Shown piece after piece: positions 43,055 to 51,981 of a stretch of DNA of 64,000 nucleotides (positions within the stretch are counted from its first letter, which is position 1; each line of letters starts with the position of its first letter). The stretch comes from CAVROT01 sp963722905 (GTDB taxonomy: Bacteria; Pseudomonadota; Alphaproteobacteria; Rhodobacterales; Rhodobacteraceae). The stretch covers positions 1 through 64,000 of the forward strand of contig CAVROT010000014.1 in the NCBI GenBank assembly GCA_963722905.1. Reading direction: 5' to 3'. The notes beneath the pieces were generated by a model that made no database searches, was not told the origin of the DNA, and saw nothing but the letters and a program-made list of their open reading frames with translations. A program made the position numbers and the translations under genes.

Positions 43055-44239
43055 ATGTTGACCGCCCTTTCACCGCAGCCCGCCGACAAGATCCTCGCCC
43101 TGATGCAGACCTTCCGCGACGACCCGCGGACGGACAAGATCGACCTTGGCGTCGGCGTCTACCGCGACGCGCAGGGCGTCACGCCCGTGATGCGGGCAGT
43201 CAAGGCGGCCGAGCGTCGGATATGGGAGGGGCAGACCACCAAGGCCTACACCGCCCTTGCTGGCGACCCGGCCTATACCGGCGCCCTATCGGCAATGATC
43301 CTGGGCGACGCTGTCGAGGCCGGGCGCATCGCCGCCGCCGCGACGCCGGGCGGGACCGGCGCCATCCGTCAGGGGCTGGAACTGGTGCGCATGGCCAGCC
43401 CCGATGCCACGGTCTGGTTCTCGGATCCGACATGGCCGAACCACTTGTCCATCGCCGGGCACCTTCGGACGAAGACGCGGCAATACCGCTATTTCGACGC
43501 CGCCGCCGGGACCGTCGATGTCGAAGGGATGCTGGGCGACCTCGAGTCGGTCAGGCGCGGCGATGTCGTCGTGCTGCACGGGTGCTGCCACAACCCCACC
43601 GGCGCCAACCCTACGCAAGGCGACTGGGCGCGGATCGTCGCCGTCCTGCAGGAGCGTGGCGCGGTACCCTTCGTCGACCTCGCCTATCAGGGCTTCGGCG
43701 ACGGGCTGGAGGCGGACGCCGCCGCCACGCGGACCATCGCCGCCGCTTTGCCGGAGTGCCTGATCGCGGCTTCATGCTCGAAGAACTTCGGCATCTACCG
43801 CGAACGAACGGGGCTGCTGATCGCCGTCGCACCCGACACGGGCGCGCGCGACCTCGCCCAGGGAACGCTGGCGCATCTCAACCGCCAGAACTTCTCGTTC
43901 CCGCCCGACCACGGCGCGCGCATCGTCTCAACCATCCTGCACGACGACGCGCTCCGCGCAGACTGGCAGGCCGAGCTGGAGGATGTGCGCCGCGGCATGC
44001 TGGTCCTGCGTCGCAGCCTTGCGGACGAGTTGCGGCAGCGCTCCAATTCGGATCGGTTCGACTTCATCGCGCAGCATCGCGGCATGTTCTCTCGGCTGGC
44101 TGCGACGCCTGAACAGATCGAGACGCTGCGGGCCGACCACGGCATCTACATCGTGGGCGACGGCCGCATCAACATTGCCGGCCTGAATGCGACGACGGTC
44201 CCGGTTCTCGCGCAGGCCATCGTCGCTACCGGGATCTGA
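43055..44239 (+). CDS. Aromatic/aspartate aminotransferase (class I)
   Basis: A 394-residue PLP enzyme of subgroup I-alpha, like TyrB/AspC. The PLP-binding lysine is K243 in AASCSKNFGIYRERTG. The N-terminal block KIDLGVGVYRDAQGVTPVM and CHNPTGANPTQGDW are diagnostic. It transfers amino groups between aspartate or aromatic amino acids and 2-oxoglutarate. A TGAGGA ribosome binding site precedes the ATG at 43055. Its place directly after sseA may link cysteine transamination with mercaptopyruvate use. The residues do not decide between TyrB and AspC. Confidence 0.93.
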   Translation: MLTALSPQPADKILALMQTFRDDPRTDKIDLGVGVYRDAQGVTPVMRAVKAAERRIWEGQTTKAYTALAGDPAYTGALSAMILGDAVEAGRIAAAATPGGTGAIRQGLELVRMASPDATVWFSDPTWPNHLSIAGHLRTKTRQYRYFDAAAGTVDVEGMLGDLESVRRGDVVVLHGCCHNPTGANPTQGDWARIVAVLQERGAVPFVDLAYQGFGDGLEADAAATRTIAAALPECLIAASCSKNFGIYRERTGLLIAVAPDTGARDLAQGTLAHLNRQNFSFPPDHGARIVSTILHDDALRADWQAELEDVRRGMLVLRRSLADELRQRSNSDRFDFIAQHRGMFSRLAATPEQIETLRADHGIYIVGDGRINIAGLNATTVPVLAQAIVATGI

Positions 44240-44395
44240 TCCTTCCGGCCGGCGTCACACGACCGATGCGCAGAGCGGACCGTCGCGGCGGGTTTCTGCG
44301 TTTGGCCGGCCCTGACCGCATGCACCGGGGTGCAGGCCGGACCCGGATACCGCGCAACGCCAGCCACGCGAGGCTGCTTGTTCACGACAGCAAAT

Positions 44396-44427
44396 GAAAA
44401 AGCCCGGGCACCTTTCGGTGTCCGGGC
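44396..44427 (-). terminator. Intrinsic terminator after amtB
   Basis: The reverse strand forms a perfect 11-bp GC-rich stem (GCCCGGACACC with GGTGCCCGGGC, one G-U pair) around a GAAA loop, followed by TTTTT at 44400-44396. It lies 54 bases past the amtB stop, in the right orientation to end the glnK-amtB transcript. Read from the other strand it could also stop the aminotransferase transcript, though no T-run follows there. Confidence 0.85.
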
Positions 44428-44481
44428 AGGGTGGCGTCGGCCCGCCGGGAGGAGGTGACGGGCCAGCGCTTCGGTGTCGGA

Positions 44482-45825
44482 TCAGCCCTTGGCGAACTCG
44501 GGATAGGCCTCCATGCCCATCTCGGACACGTCGAGGCCGGCGATCTCGGCTTCCTCGGATACCCGCAGTCCCATGATCGCCTTGATGAGCAGCCAGACGA
44601 TCCCGGACGACACGACCACGAAGGCGCCGACGACGAGGATCGAGAACGCCTGGGTCCCGATGCTGGCCTCGTCGTTGGTCAGCACCACCGCGAACGTGCC
44701 CCAGATGCCGGCGAAGAGGTGGACGGGGATGGCGCCGACCACGTCGTCGATCTTCATCTTGTCCAGCATCGGCACCGCGAAGACGACGATCACGCCGCCG
44801 ATGGCGCCGATCAGCGTGGCAGCCCCGAGGGAGGGCGTCAGCGGCTCGGCCGTGATGGACACGAGGCCCGCCAGTGCGCCGTTGAGCACCATCGTCAGGT
44901 CCGGCTTGCGGTAGAGGATCTGCGTCAGGATCAGCGCCGCCACGGCCCCGCCGGCGGCGGCCGTGTTGGTGTTGGCGAAGATGCGGCTGACGTCGGCCAC
45001 GTCGCCGATCGACCCCATGGCCAGTTGCGATCCGCCGTTGAACCCGAACCAGCCCAGCCACAGGATGAACGTGCCCAGCGTCGCCAGCGCGAGGTTGCTG
45101 CCCGGCATCGGGGTCACGCGGCCGTCCTTGCCGTACTTGCCCAGACGCGGCCCGAGGATGATGGCGCCGGTCAAAGCCGCCCAGCCGCCGACCGAATGAA
45201 CCACGGTCGATCCCGCGAAGTCGAGGAAGCCCATTTCGTCCAGGAACCCGCCGCCCCACTTCCAGCTTGCCTGGATGGGGTAGATCAGCGCGGTCAGGAC
45301 GATCACGAAGACGAGGAACGGCCAGAGCTTGATGCGCTCGGCCAGCGCGCCCGACACGATCGAGGCTGTCGCGGCGCAGAACATCAGCTGGAAGAAGAAG
45401 TCCGACCCGGTCGAGGCGTATTCCGCGTCGTCCACCGCATCGATGCCGACGCCGACCGCCTCGAGCACGCCAACGGCCGGGAACAGCGCCGAGAAGTAGC
45501 CCTCGATCGCCCAGTCGCCCAGCGGATACATCAGGTTGTAGCCGATCAGGTAGTAGAAGATCGACGCCAGGCTGAAGAGCGCGACGTTCTTGGTCATCTG
45601 CATCGTGACGTTCTTGGAGCGGACAAGCCCGCCCTCCAGCATCGCGAAGCCCGCCGCCATGAAGAACACCAGAAAGCCGCCCATCAGGAAGAGGAGCGAG
45701 TTGAGTATCCAGACCACATCGGGAGGCACGGCCGCGGTCGCGGCGACGTCGGCCGCCTCCTGCGCCAGCCCGGCCGCGGGCATCAGCGCCAGCGCTCCGA
45801 TCGTCAGAAATCTCGTTAGTCTCAT
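44482..45825 (-). CDS. amtB: Ammonium transporter AmtB
   Basis: A 447-residue trimeric ammonium channel of the inner membrane. It has an N-terminal signal peptide (MRLTRFLTIGALALMPAAGLAQ) and 11 helices. Typical motifs are AGFAMLEGGLVRSKN, DFAGSTVVHSVGGWAALTGA (with the pore His region) and IPVHLFAGIWGTFAV. The ATG at 45825 is preferred because the AAGGA upstream then has suitable spacing and the signal peptide starts there; one at 45834 is possible. It follows glnK by 76 bases, the standard nitrogen-regulated pair. Confidence 0.96.
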   Translation of the reverse strand: MRLTRFLTIGALALMPAAGLAQEAADVAATAAVPPDVVWILNSLLFLMGGFLVFFMAAGFAMLEGGLVRSKNVTMQMTKNVALFSLASIFYYLIGYNLMYPLGDWAIEGYFSALFPAVGVLEAVGVGIDAVDDAEYASTGSDFFFQLMFCAATASIVSGALAERIKLWPFLVFVIVLTALIYPIQASWKWGGGFLDEMGFLDFAGSTVVHSVGGWAALTGAIILGPRLGKYGKDGRVTPMPGSNLALATLGTFILWLGWFGFNGGSQLAMGSIGDVADVSRIFANTNTAAAGGAVAALILTQILYRKPDLTMVLNGALAGLVSITAEPLTPSLGAATLIGAIGGVIVVFAVPMLDKMKIDDVVGAIPVHLFAGIWGTFAVVLTNDEASIGTQAFSILVVGAFVVVSSGIVWLLIKAIMGLRVSEEAEIAGLDVSEMGMEAYPEFAKG

Positions 45826-45901
45826 GGCATCCATATCCTTGTCCCCATCTCATCCACCGGCCCGCGTCCGCGGTCGGTCGCCACGTCGGGCGTCACTCGT
45901 T

Positions 45902-46240
45902 TCAGACGGCGTCGTCGCCGGTTTCGCCGGTGCGCACGCGGACGGCGCTTTCGACGTCCAGAACGAAAATCTTCCCGTCGCCGATCTTGTCGGTCTTCGA
46001 CGCGGCGACGATGGCGTCCACCGCCTGCTCGGCGATGGCGTCGGCAACCACGATCTCCAGCTTGACCTTCGGCACGAAGTTCACGGCGTACTCGGCGCCC
46101 CGATAGATCTCGGTATGGCCCGATTGCGCGCCGAAGCCCTTGATCTCGGTGACCATCATGCCGCGCACCCCGATCGACGTCAGAGCCTCGCGCACCTCTT
46201 CCAACTTGAACGGCTTGATCGCCGCGATTATCAGTTTCAC
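45902..46240 (-). CDS. glnK: Nitrogen regulatory PII protein GlnK
   Basis: A 112-residue trimeric signal protein that senses 2-oxoglutarate and ATP/ADP and plugs AmtB when nitrogen is plentiful. The T-loop tyrosine Y51, the uridylylation site, is in place (GHTEIYRGAEYAVNFVPKVKLE). The GTG at 46240 was chosen with GAAGGG upstream and because it gives the exact family length. It is read before amtB. A sigma-54 promoter was looked for upstream, but no GG-N10-GC box of good quality was found. Confidence 0.95.
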   Translation of the reverse strand: MKLIIAAIKPFKLEEVREALTSIGVRGMMVTEIKGFGAQSGHTEIYRGAEYAVNFVPKVKLEIVVADAIAEQAVDAIVAASKTDKIGDGKIFVLDVESAVRVRTGETGDDAV

Positions 46241-46534
46241 CCCTTCACCCCCATGACGTTTCGTGCGCCGGACCCGCCCGTCGGCACGGGGGGGGGCGGA
46301 ACCTGCCGCAGATGACGTTGCAGCGACAAGGCCGGGCGCGGTGCCCAAGATCAAGGCGCGGTGGGTAGCCTTTCCCCTGCCCGGTCCGATAAATTGCACG
46401 GAAAATGCGCGGAACAGACCGTTTGCCGTAGATTTAGGCACGCGACGAACCTGGCGTTAACCGGCCGCGGTGTCTCTACATTCGGACTGCCACCGGGTAT
46501 CACTGTGGCCGAGCAGACGACGAAAGGTCCGGGC

Positions 46535-48721
46535 ATGGCCGGTTCCGGCAAGCGCAGGTCACCCCTGGCCGCACCACGACGCACGACGCGCAAGAAGCCC
46601 GCAGGGCCCGCGAGGCGTGCGCGTCGGCGCGTGCGCCCCCGGCGCGGCCCCCTCGCCTGGCCCTTGGCCGCGCTGCGCTGGACGGTGATGCTGCTGTGGC
46701 GGTTCGCATGGCGCGGTGCCGCGATCGCCGCGCTGATATTGGCGGCGTCCGTCTGGTATGTCACCACCACCCTGCCCGACGCGACGAACCTGCTGGACGC
46801 CCGCGCGCGCGGATCGGTGACGCTGCTGGACCGGAACGGCGAGATCTTCGCGTGGCGGGGCGAACAGTTCGGCGGCCAGATCGACGCCGCCACCATATCG
46901 CCCCACCTGCGGCACGCCGTCATCGCGACCGAGGACCGGCGCTTCTACCAGCACTTCGGCGTGTCGCCGCGCGGCGTCGCCGGAGCCATCCGCATCAACC
47001 TGTCGGAGGGACGCAGCGCCCTGTCCGGCCACGGCGGCTCGACCATCACCCAGCAGACGGCCAAGCTGCTGTGCCTCGGCGTGCCCTACGACCCCACGCA
47101 ATGGAAAAGCGAGGCGGCCTACGAATCCGACTGCCGCGAGGGGTCGCTTTGGCGCAAGGCGAAGGAGGCCGTCTACGCCCTCGCCATGGAGGCGAAGTAC
47201 TCGAAGGACGAGATCCTCACCATCTACCTCAACCGCGCCTTCCTGGGCGCCGGATCGCGCGGATTCGAGGCCGCGGCGCAGCGCTATTTCGGCATCTCCG
47301 CCAACGAGGTCGACCCGGCCGAGGCGGCGATGCTGGCGGGCCTGCTGGTGGCGCCCACGCGCTATGCCCCGACGGCCGATCTCCAGCGCAGTCAGGACCG
47401 CGCGGCGGTGATCGTCGGGCTGATGCGCGACCAGGGCTTCCTCACACCGGCCGAGGCCGAGGCGGCGCTGCGCAACCCGGCCACCCTGTCGGCCGCGGCC
47501 GAGGCACGGGCGGGGGGCTATTTCGCCGACTGGGTCATGTCGTCGGGCCCGGATTTCCTGACCCGCGACACGACCGAGGACGTGATCCTCCGTACCACCT
47601 TCGACGCGCGTCTCCAGACGGCAGCCGAGGACGCGCTTCAGTTCGTCTTCGACACGAAGGTGCGCGAAGGCTCCAAGGCACAGGCCGCCATCGTCGTGAT
47701 GAGCGCCGACGGCGCCGTACGCGCCATGGTCGGCGGGCGCCGGTTCAAGGGCGTGGCGGGCCAGTTCAACCGCGCTATCATGGCCAAGCGGCAGACCGGA
47801 TCTGCCTTCAAGCCCTTCGTCTACGCCACCGCGCTGGAGCTTGGGCATTCGCCGATGGACACGGTGGACAACTCGCCGCTGACGCTGTCCATCCCCGGAT
47901 CGGGGAACTGGACGCCGTCGAACTACGACAACCGCTTCCACGGTATCGTCACGCTGACCGAGGCGCTGCGCCAGTCGCTGAACATCCCCGCGGTGAAGGT
48001 CAGCGAGGCCGTGGGCCGCGACAACGTGCGCACGGTCGCCGCCGACTTCGGCATCGACAGCGACCTCGCCGCGGGACCGGCGCTGGCGCTCGGCGCGTCG
48101 GAATCGACCCTGATCGAGATGACGGGCGCCTATGCCGGCATCCTGAACGGCGGCACGTCGGTCCAGCCTTACGGGATCCTCTCGCTGCGGCTGCAGGGCG
48201 ACGACGATCCGCTGATCGGTCAGGACGGCGGCCTGGGCGAACGGGTCATCTCAGACAGGGCGGCGCGCGAGCTGGTGTGGATGATGAACAAGGTCGTCGA
48301 CGGCGGCGGCACCGGCGCCCGGTCGGCGCTGGGCGACCGGCCGGCGGCTGGCAAGACGGGAACGACGCAGGCCGCGCGCGATGCGTGGTTCCTGGGCTTC
48401 ACCGCCGATTACGTCGCCGGGGTGTGGATGGGCTACGACGACAACACGCCGCTGAGCGGCGTGACCGGCGGCGGCCTCCCGGCCGAGATCTGGCGCGAGA
48501 CGATGCTGCGCGTCCACCAGGGCCTGCCCGCCCGCGCCCTGCCGATGGAAGCGCCGCCGAACCAGCCCCGCATGACCGCGCAGGCGCCCCGGTCCCAGGG
48601 CGGCGGCACCACGGCGAACTCGGGCAACGTCGGCCAATCCCGCCAGCAGCAGGACCAGCAGCCGGACCTGGCCGAGCGCATCATCGATTCGGTCCTGGGG
48701 AGCATCTTCGGCCGCAACTGA
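46535..48721 (+). CDS. Class A penicillin-binding protein (transglycosylase/transpeptidase)
   Basis: A 728-residue bifunctional peptidoglycan synthase. About 50 very basic residues precede the membrane helix (GAAIAALILAASVWYVTT). The glycosyltransferase domain has the catalytic E133 in ATEDRRFYQHFG and GGSTITQQTAKLL. The transpeptidase has S423 in TGSAFKPF, then SLN and GKTGTT. The long basic tail is typical of the PBP1-like proteins of Alphaproteobacteria. The C-terminus is Gln-rich and disordered. The ATG at 46535 is preferred, with a GTG 30 bases upstream as an alternative. It is divergent from glnK. Confidence 0.94.
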   Translation: MAGSGKRRSPLAAPRRTTRKKPAGPARRARRRVRPRRGPLAWPLAALRWTVMLLWRFAWRGAAIAALILAASVWYVTTTLPDATNLLDARARGSVTLLDRNGEIFAWRGEQFGGQIDAATISPHLRHAVIATEDRRFYQHFGVSPRGVAGAIRINLSEGRSALSGHGGSTITQQTAKLLCLGVPYDPTQWKSEAAYESDCREGSLWRKAKEAVYALAMEAKYSKDEILTIYLNRAFLGAGSRGFEAAAQRYFGISANEVDPAEAAMLAGLLVAPTRYAPTADLQRSQDRAAVIVGLMRDQGFLTPAEAEAALRNPATLSAAAEARAGGYFADWVMSSGPDFLTRDTTEDVILRTTFDARLQTAAEDALQFVFDTKVREGSKAQAAIVVMSADGAVRAMVGGRRFKGVAGQFNRAIMAKRQTGSAFKPFVYATALELGHSPMDTVDNSPLTLSIPGSGNWTPSNYDNRFHGIVTLTEALRQSLNIPAVKVSEAVGRDNVRTVAADFGIDSDLAAGPALALGASESTLIEMTGAYAGILNGGTSVQPYGILSLRLQGDDDPLIGQDGGLGERVISDRAARELVWMMNKVVDGGGTGARSALGDRPAAGKTGTTQAARDAWFLGFTADYVAGVWMGYDDNTPLSGVTGGGLPAEIWRETMLRVHQGLPARALPMEAPPNQPRMTAQAPRSQGGGTTANSGNVGQSRQQQDQQPDLAERIIDSVLGSIFGRN

Positions 48722-48833
48722 TGCCTTGGACCTGGACATCGGGCAGCCTGGCCGGGAGCGTCGGCCGAACCGGGGATCGTTCCCCTCCCGGCGAACGCGC
48801 GACCGTCCACGACAAGACGGGTTCGTCGGCCGT

Positions 48834-49994
48834 CTATCCCACTGACAGGTCCACCGGCCGCGTCCAGGCGCCGTCGGATTGCGACGACCGTACGCAGGCA
48901 TCGACGAATGCGACGCCAGCCAGACCGTCGGCCAGGCCCGGATAGGTCACCGCAGGGTCGGGATCGCGCCCCTTCCGGCGCGCCTCGATGGCGTCGGCGG
49001 CCTCGCGGTAGAGCGTCGCGAATCCTTCGAGGTAGCCCTCGGGGTGGCCGGCCGGGATGCGGCTGACACGGGTTGCGGCCGCGCCCGCGCCGGGGCCGGC
49101 ACGGGTCAGAAGGCGTGTCGGTTCGGCCAATGGACTGTGCCACAGGTGGTCGGGCCGCTCCTGCGCCCAGTCCAGCCCGCCATGGCTGCCGTAGACACGC
49201 AGCCGCAGGGCGTTCTCGTTTCCGGGCGCCACCTGGCTGCACCACAACATGCCCCGCGCGCCGCCGACGTAACGCAGCATGACGTTCGCGTTGTCGTCCA
49301 GCCGCCGCCCCGGAACGAAGCTCTGAAGATCCGCCGCGACGCTTTCCAGTGCCAGACCCGTCACGAATCCGGCGAGGTGGAGCGCGTGGGTCCCGATGTC
49401 GCCGATGGCGCCACCCGCCCCCGATCTGGCGGGATCGGTGCGCCAGTCCGCCTGCTTTTGCCCGGTCTCCTCCAGCGCATCGGCCAGCCAGTCCTGCGGA
49501 TACTCAACCTGCACCACGCGGACCTCGCCCAGATCGCCCGCCTCCACCATCGCGCGGGCCTGCCGGACCATGGGATAGCCGGTGTAGTTGTGCGTGAGCA
49601 CGAAAAGCGCATCGCTGTCGGCGGCTGCCCGCGCCATCGCTCGCGCGTCCTCCACCGTGCCGGTCAGCGGCTTGTCGCAGATGACATGGATGCCGCGCGC
49701 GAGGAACGCCGCCGCGGCGGGCAGGTGCATGTGGTTGGGCGTGACGATGCTGACCGCCTCGATCCCGTCCGGGCGGCCGGCCTCGGCCTGCGCCATCGCG
49801 TCGAAGTCGGCATAGGTGCGGTCCGGGTCGATCCCCAGCTCGGCGCCCGATGCGGCGCTCCGCTCGGCCGTGGATGAGAATGCGCCCGCCACCAGCGCAT
49901 AGCGGTCGTCGATCCGCGCGGCGATCCGGTGCACGCCGCCGATGAAGGCCCCCTGCCCGCCGCCGACCATCCCCAGCCTGATCCGTTCGCCCAT
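48834..49994 (-). CDS. Gfo/Idh/MocA family oxidoreductase
   Basis: A 386-residue NAD(P)-dependent sugar or inositol oxidoreductase. The nucleotide-binding fold begins LGMVGGGQGAFIGGVHRIAA, and the CDKPLTGTVEDA motif holds the usual catalytic Lys-Pro pair. It has the C-terminal domain with GGAIGDIGTHALHLAGFVTG, where the GDIGTHA motif carries the expected acid and histidine. The substrate is unknown. It is the last gene of a reverse cluster with a VIT-type transporter and a TIM-barrel protein, 24 bases after the former. Confidence 0.92.
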   Translation of the reverse strand: MGERIRLGMVGGGQGAFIGGVHRIAARIDDRYALVAGAFSSTAERSAASGAELGIDPDRTYADFDAMAQAEAGRPDGIEAVSIVTPNHMHLPAAAAFLARGIHVICDKPLTGTVEDARAMARAAADSDALFVLTHNYTGYPMVRQARAMVEAGDLGEVRVVQVEYPQDWLADALEETGQKQADWRTDPARSGAGGAIGDIGTHALHLAGFVTGLALESVAADLQSFVPGRRLDDNANVMLRYVGGARGMLWCSQVAPGNENALRLRVYGSHGGLDWAQERPDHLWHSPLAEPTRLLTRAGPGAGAAATRVSRIPAGHPEGYLEGFATLYREAADAIEARRKGRDPDPAVTYPGLADGLAGVAFVDACVRSSQSDGAWTRPVDLSVG

Positions 49995-50018
49995 CCGCGA
50001 TCCCCTCCGTCAAACGTC

Positions 50019-50738
50019 CTACGCAGCGACACCGAAGGCGAACCCGACGGCGGCGGTGATCGCCATGGCCATCGCCCCCCAGAACGCCACCCGCGCCGTA
50101 GCGACCGGCACACCGGCGCCGCCGGCAACCGCGCCCAGCGCACCCAGCCCGCCCAGAAACACCAGCGTCGCCGCCGGCACCGCCCAGATCGCCGTTCCCA
50201 CGGGCGCCAGCAGGACGACGGCCAACGGAAGCACCGCCCCCACCGCAAAGCTGACGGCCGAGGCCGCGGCGGCCTGAAGCGGGCGTGCGGTGGTCAGCTC
50301 GGTTATATTGAGTTCCTCGCGAACATGGGCCGCCAGCGCGTCGTGCGCCGTCAGCTGGCGCGCAACGTCGAGGGCCGTGCCGGCGCTGATACCGCGTGCC
50401 TCGAAGGACTGGGCCAGCTCGCGCAGCTCGTACTCGGGCCGGTCCGCCAGTTCCTGCCGCTCGCGCGCGATCTCTGCCGTCTCGGTATCGGCCTGAGAGC
50501 TGACGGAGACGTACTCGCCCGCGGCCATCGACATTGCCCCGGCGGCAAGGCCCGCGATCCCTGCCGTGACGATCTGGCCCTGCGGGGCCGCGGCCGCCGC
50601 CACGCCGACAATGATGCTGGCAGTGGACACGAGGCCGTCGTTGGCACCCAGAACCGCCGCGCGCAGCCAGCCCACGCGGTCCATCCGGTGTCCTTCGGCA
50701 TGAACGCCCGCCGCCGCGGCCACCGGTGCGTCCGTCAC
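50019..50738 (-). CDS. VIT1/CCC1 family metal transporter
   Basis: A 239-residue membrane protein of the VIT family that carries Fe(II) or Mn(II). The first helix block VGWLRAAVLGANDGLVSTASIIVGVAAAA is diagnostic, and SMAAGEYVSVSSQADTE is the second family motif. Five helices are expected. There is no N-terminal ferritin-like domain. The GTG start (50736-50738) overlaps the stop of the TIM-barrel gene by four bases, so it is coupled to it. A metal transporter inside a sugar operon is unusual. Confidence 0.92.
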   Translation of the reverse strand: MTDAPVAAAAGVHAEGHRMDRVGWLRAAVLGANDGLVSTASIIVGVAAAAAPQGQIVTAGIAGLAAGAMSMAAGEYVSVSSQADTETAEIARERQELADRPEYELRELAQSFEARGISAGTALDVARQLTAHDALAAHVREELNITELTTARPLQAAAASAVSFAVGAVLPLAVVLLAPVGTAIWAVPAATLVFLGGLGALGAVAGGAGVPVATARVAFWGAMAMAITAAVGFAFGVAA

Positions 50739-51793
50739 CGGTCGAGGCCCAGCATCGCCCGGTTCGCCGCGTCGTCCGTGCCGCCGTCCGCGAAGTCGTC
50801 GAAGGCGCGTTCGGTGACGCGGACGATATGGTCGCGCACGAAGGCCGCGCCCTCGCGCGCGCCGTCCTCGGGGTGCTTGAGGCAGCACTCCCACTCGACC
50901 ACCGGCCAGCCGTCGAACCCGTACTGCGCCAGCCTGGAGAAGACCGAGACGAAGTCGACCTGACCGTCGCCGGGGCTGCGGAACCTGCCCGCCCGGTCGA
51001 TCCAGGGCTGATAGCCGCCGTAGACCCCCTGCCGGCCGGTCGGGTTCAGCTCGGCGTCCTTGACGTGGAAGAGGCCGATCCTGTCGTGATAGATGTCGAT
51101 GTTGGCGAGGTAGTCCAGCGATTGAAGGACGTAGTGGGACGGATCGTAGAGCATCTTCGCGCGGGCATGATCGCCGACGCGGGCCAGGAACATCTCGAAC
51201 GTGATGCCGTCGTGCAGATCCTCGCCCGGATGGATCTCATAGCACAGATCGACGCCCATCTCGTCGGCATGGTCCAGCAGCGGGCGCCAGCGGCGCGCCA
51301 GTTCGTCGAACGCGGCCTCGACCAGCCCGGCGGGGCGCTGTGGCCACGGGTAGAGATAAGGCCATGCGAGCGCGCCGGAGAACGTCGCATGGGCGGTCAT
51401 CCCGAGGTTGCGCGAGGCGGTCAGCGCCTTGCGCACCTGGTCGACGGCCCATTCCTGTCGCGCCCTGGGGTCCCCGTGGACCGACGGCGTCGCGAACCCG
51501 TCGAACCCAATGTCGTAGGCCGGGTGCACCGCGACGAGCTGACCCTGAAGATGGGTGCTTAGCTCGGTCACCTCAATGCCGTTTGCGGACGCCACGCCCT
51601 TCCATTCGTCGCACCAGTCGCGGCTTTCGGCCGCCCGGCCCAGATCGAAAAGGCGCGCGTCCCAGCTGGGCACCTGCACGCCCTCGTAGCCGCAGTCCGC
51701 GGCCCACCTCGTGATCCCGTCCCACGTGTCGAACGGAGCGTCATCGCCCGCGAATTGCGCCAGGAACAGCGCCGGCCCCTTCATCGTCTTCAT
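50735..51793 (-). CDS. Sugar phosphate isomerase/epimerase-like TIM-barrel protein
   Basis: A 352-residue protein of the AP endonuclease 2/xylose isomerase-like superfamily. The metal-binding acids and histidines are in DLCYEIHPGEDLHDG, KMLYDPSHYVLQ, IGLFHVKDAELNP and WPVVEWECCLKHPEDG, the order expected for this fold. It probably isomerises or epimerises a sugar or inositol derivative, often together with Gfo/Idh dehydrogenases. The ATG at 51793 has GGGGAGGA upstream; the longer frame is rejected. It is the first gene of the three-gene operon and divergent from kynU. Confidence 0.88.
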   Translation of the reverse strand: MKTMKGPALFLAQFAGDDAPFDTWDGITRWAADCGYEGVQVPSWDARLFDLGRAAESRDWCDEWKGVASANGIEVTELSTHLQGQLVAVHPAYDIGFDGFATPSVHGDPRARQEWAVDQVRKALTASRNLGMTAHATFSGALAWPYLYPWPQRPAGLVEAAFDELARRWRPLLDHADEMGVDLCYEIHPGEDLHDGITFEMFLARVGDHARAKMLYDPSHYVLQSLDYLANIDIYHDRIGLFHVKDAELNPTGRQGVYGGYQPWIDRAGRFRSPGDGQVDFVSVFSRLAQYGFDGWPVVEWECCLKHPEDGAREGAAFVRDHIVRVTERAFDDFADGGTDDAANRAMLGLDR

Positions 51794-51981
51794 CGCGGTC
51801 CTCCCCGGCATCGCGAACCGGCACCGTCCGGCTTGCAACGGCGCCAGCATTCCGGCGATCCCCGCCGCCGTCAATGGCGCGGCCCACCGCCGGGACCCGG
51901 TACCGGCGTTTCCCCCGGACCACGGGTGGCGGCCGGTGCCATGCCGGCCTAGGGTCCTTCGGTCCTGACGGAGTTGATGCC

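Noticed and set aside
46241..46534. Sigma-54 promoter for glnK-amtB
   Set aside because: No GG-N10-GC box with acceptable flanks was found on the reverse strand; regulation by NtrC cannot be claimed.
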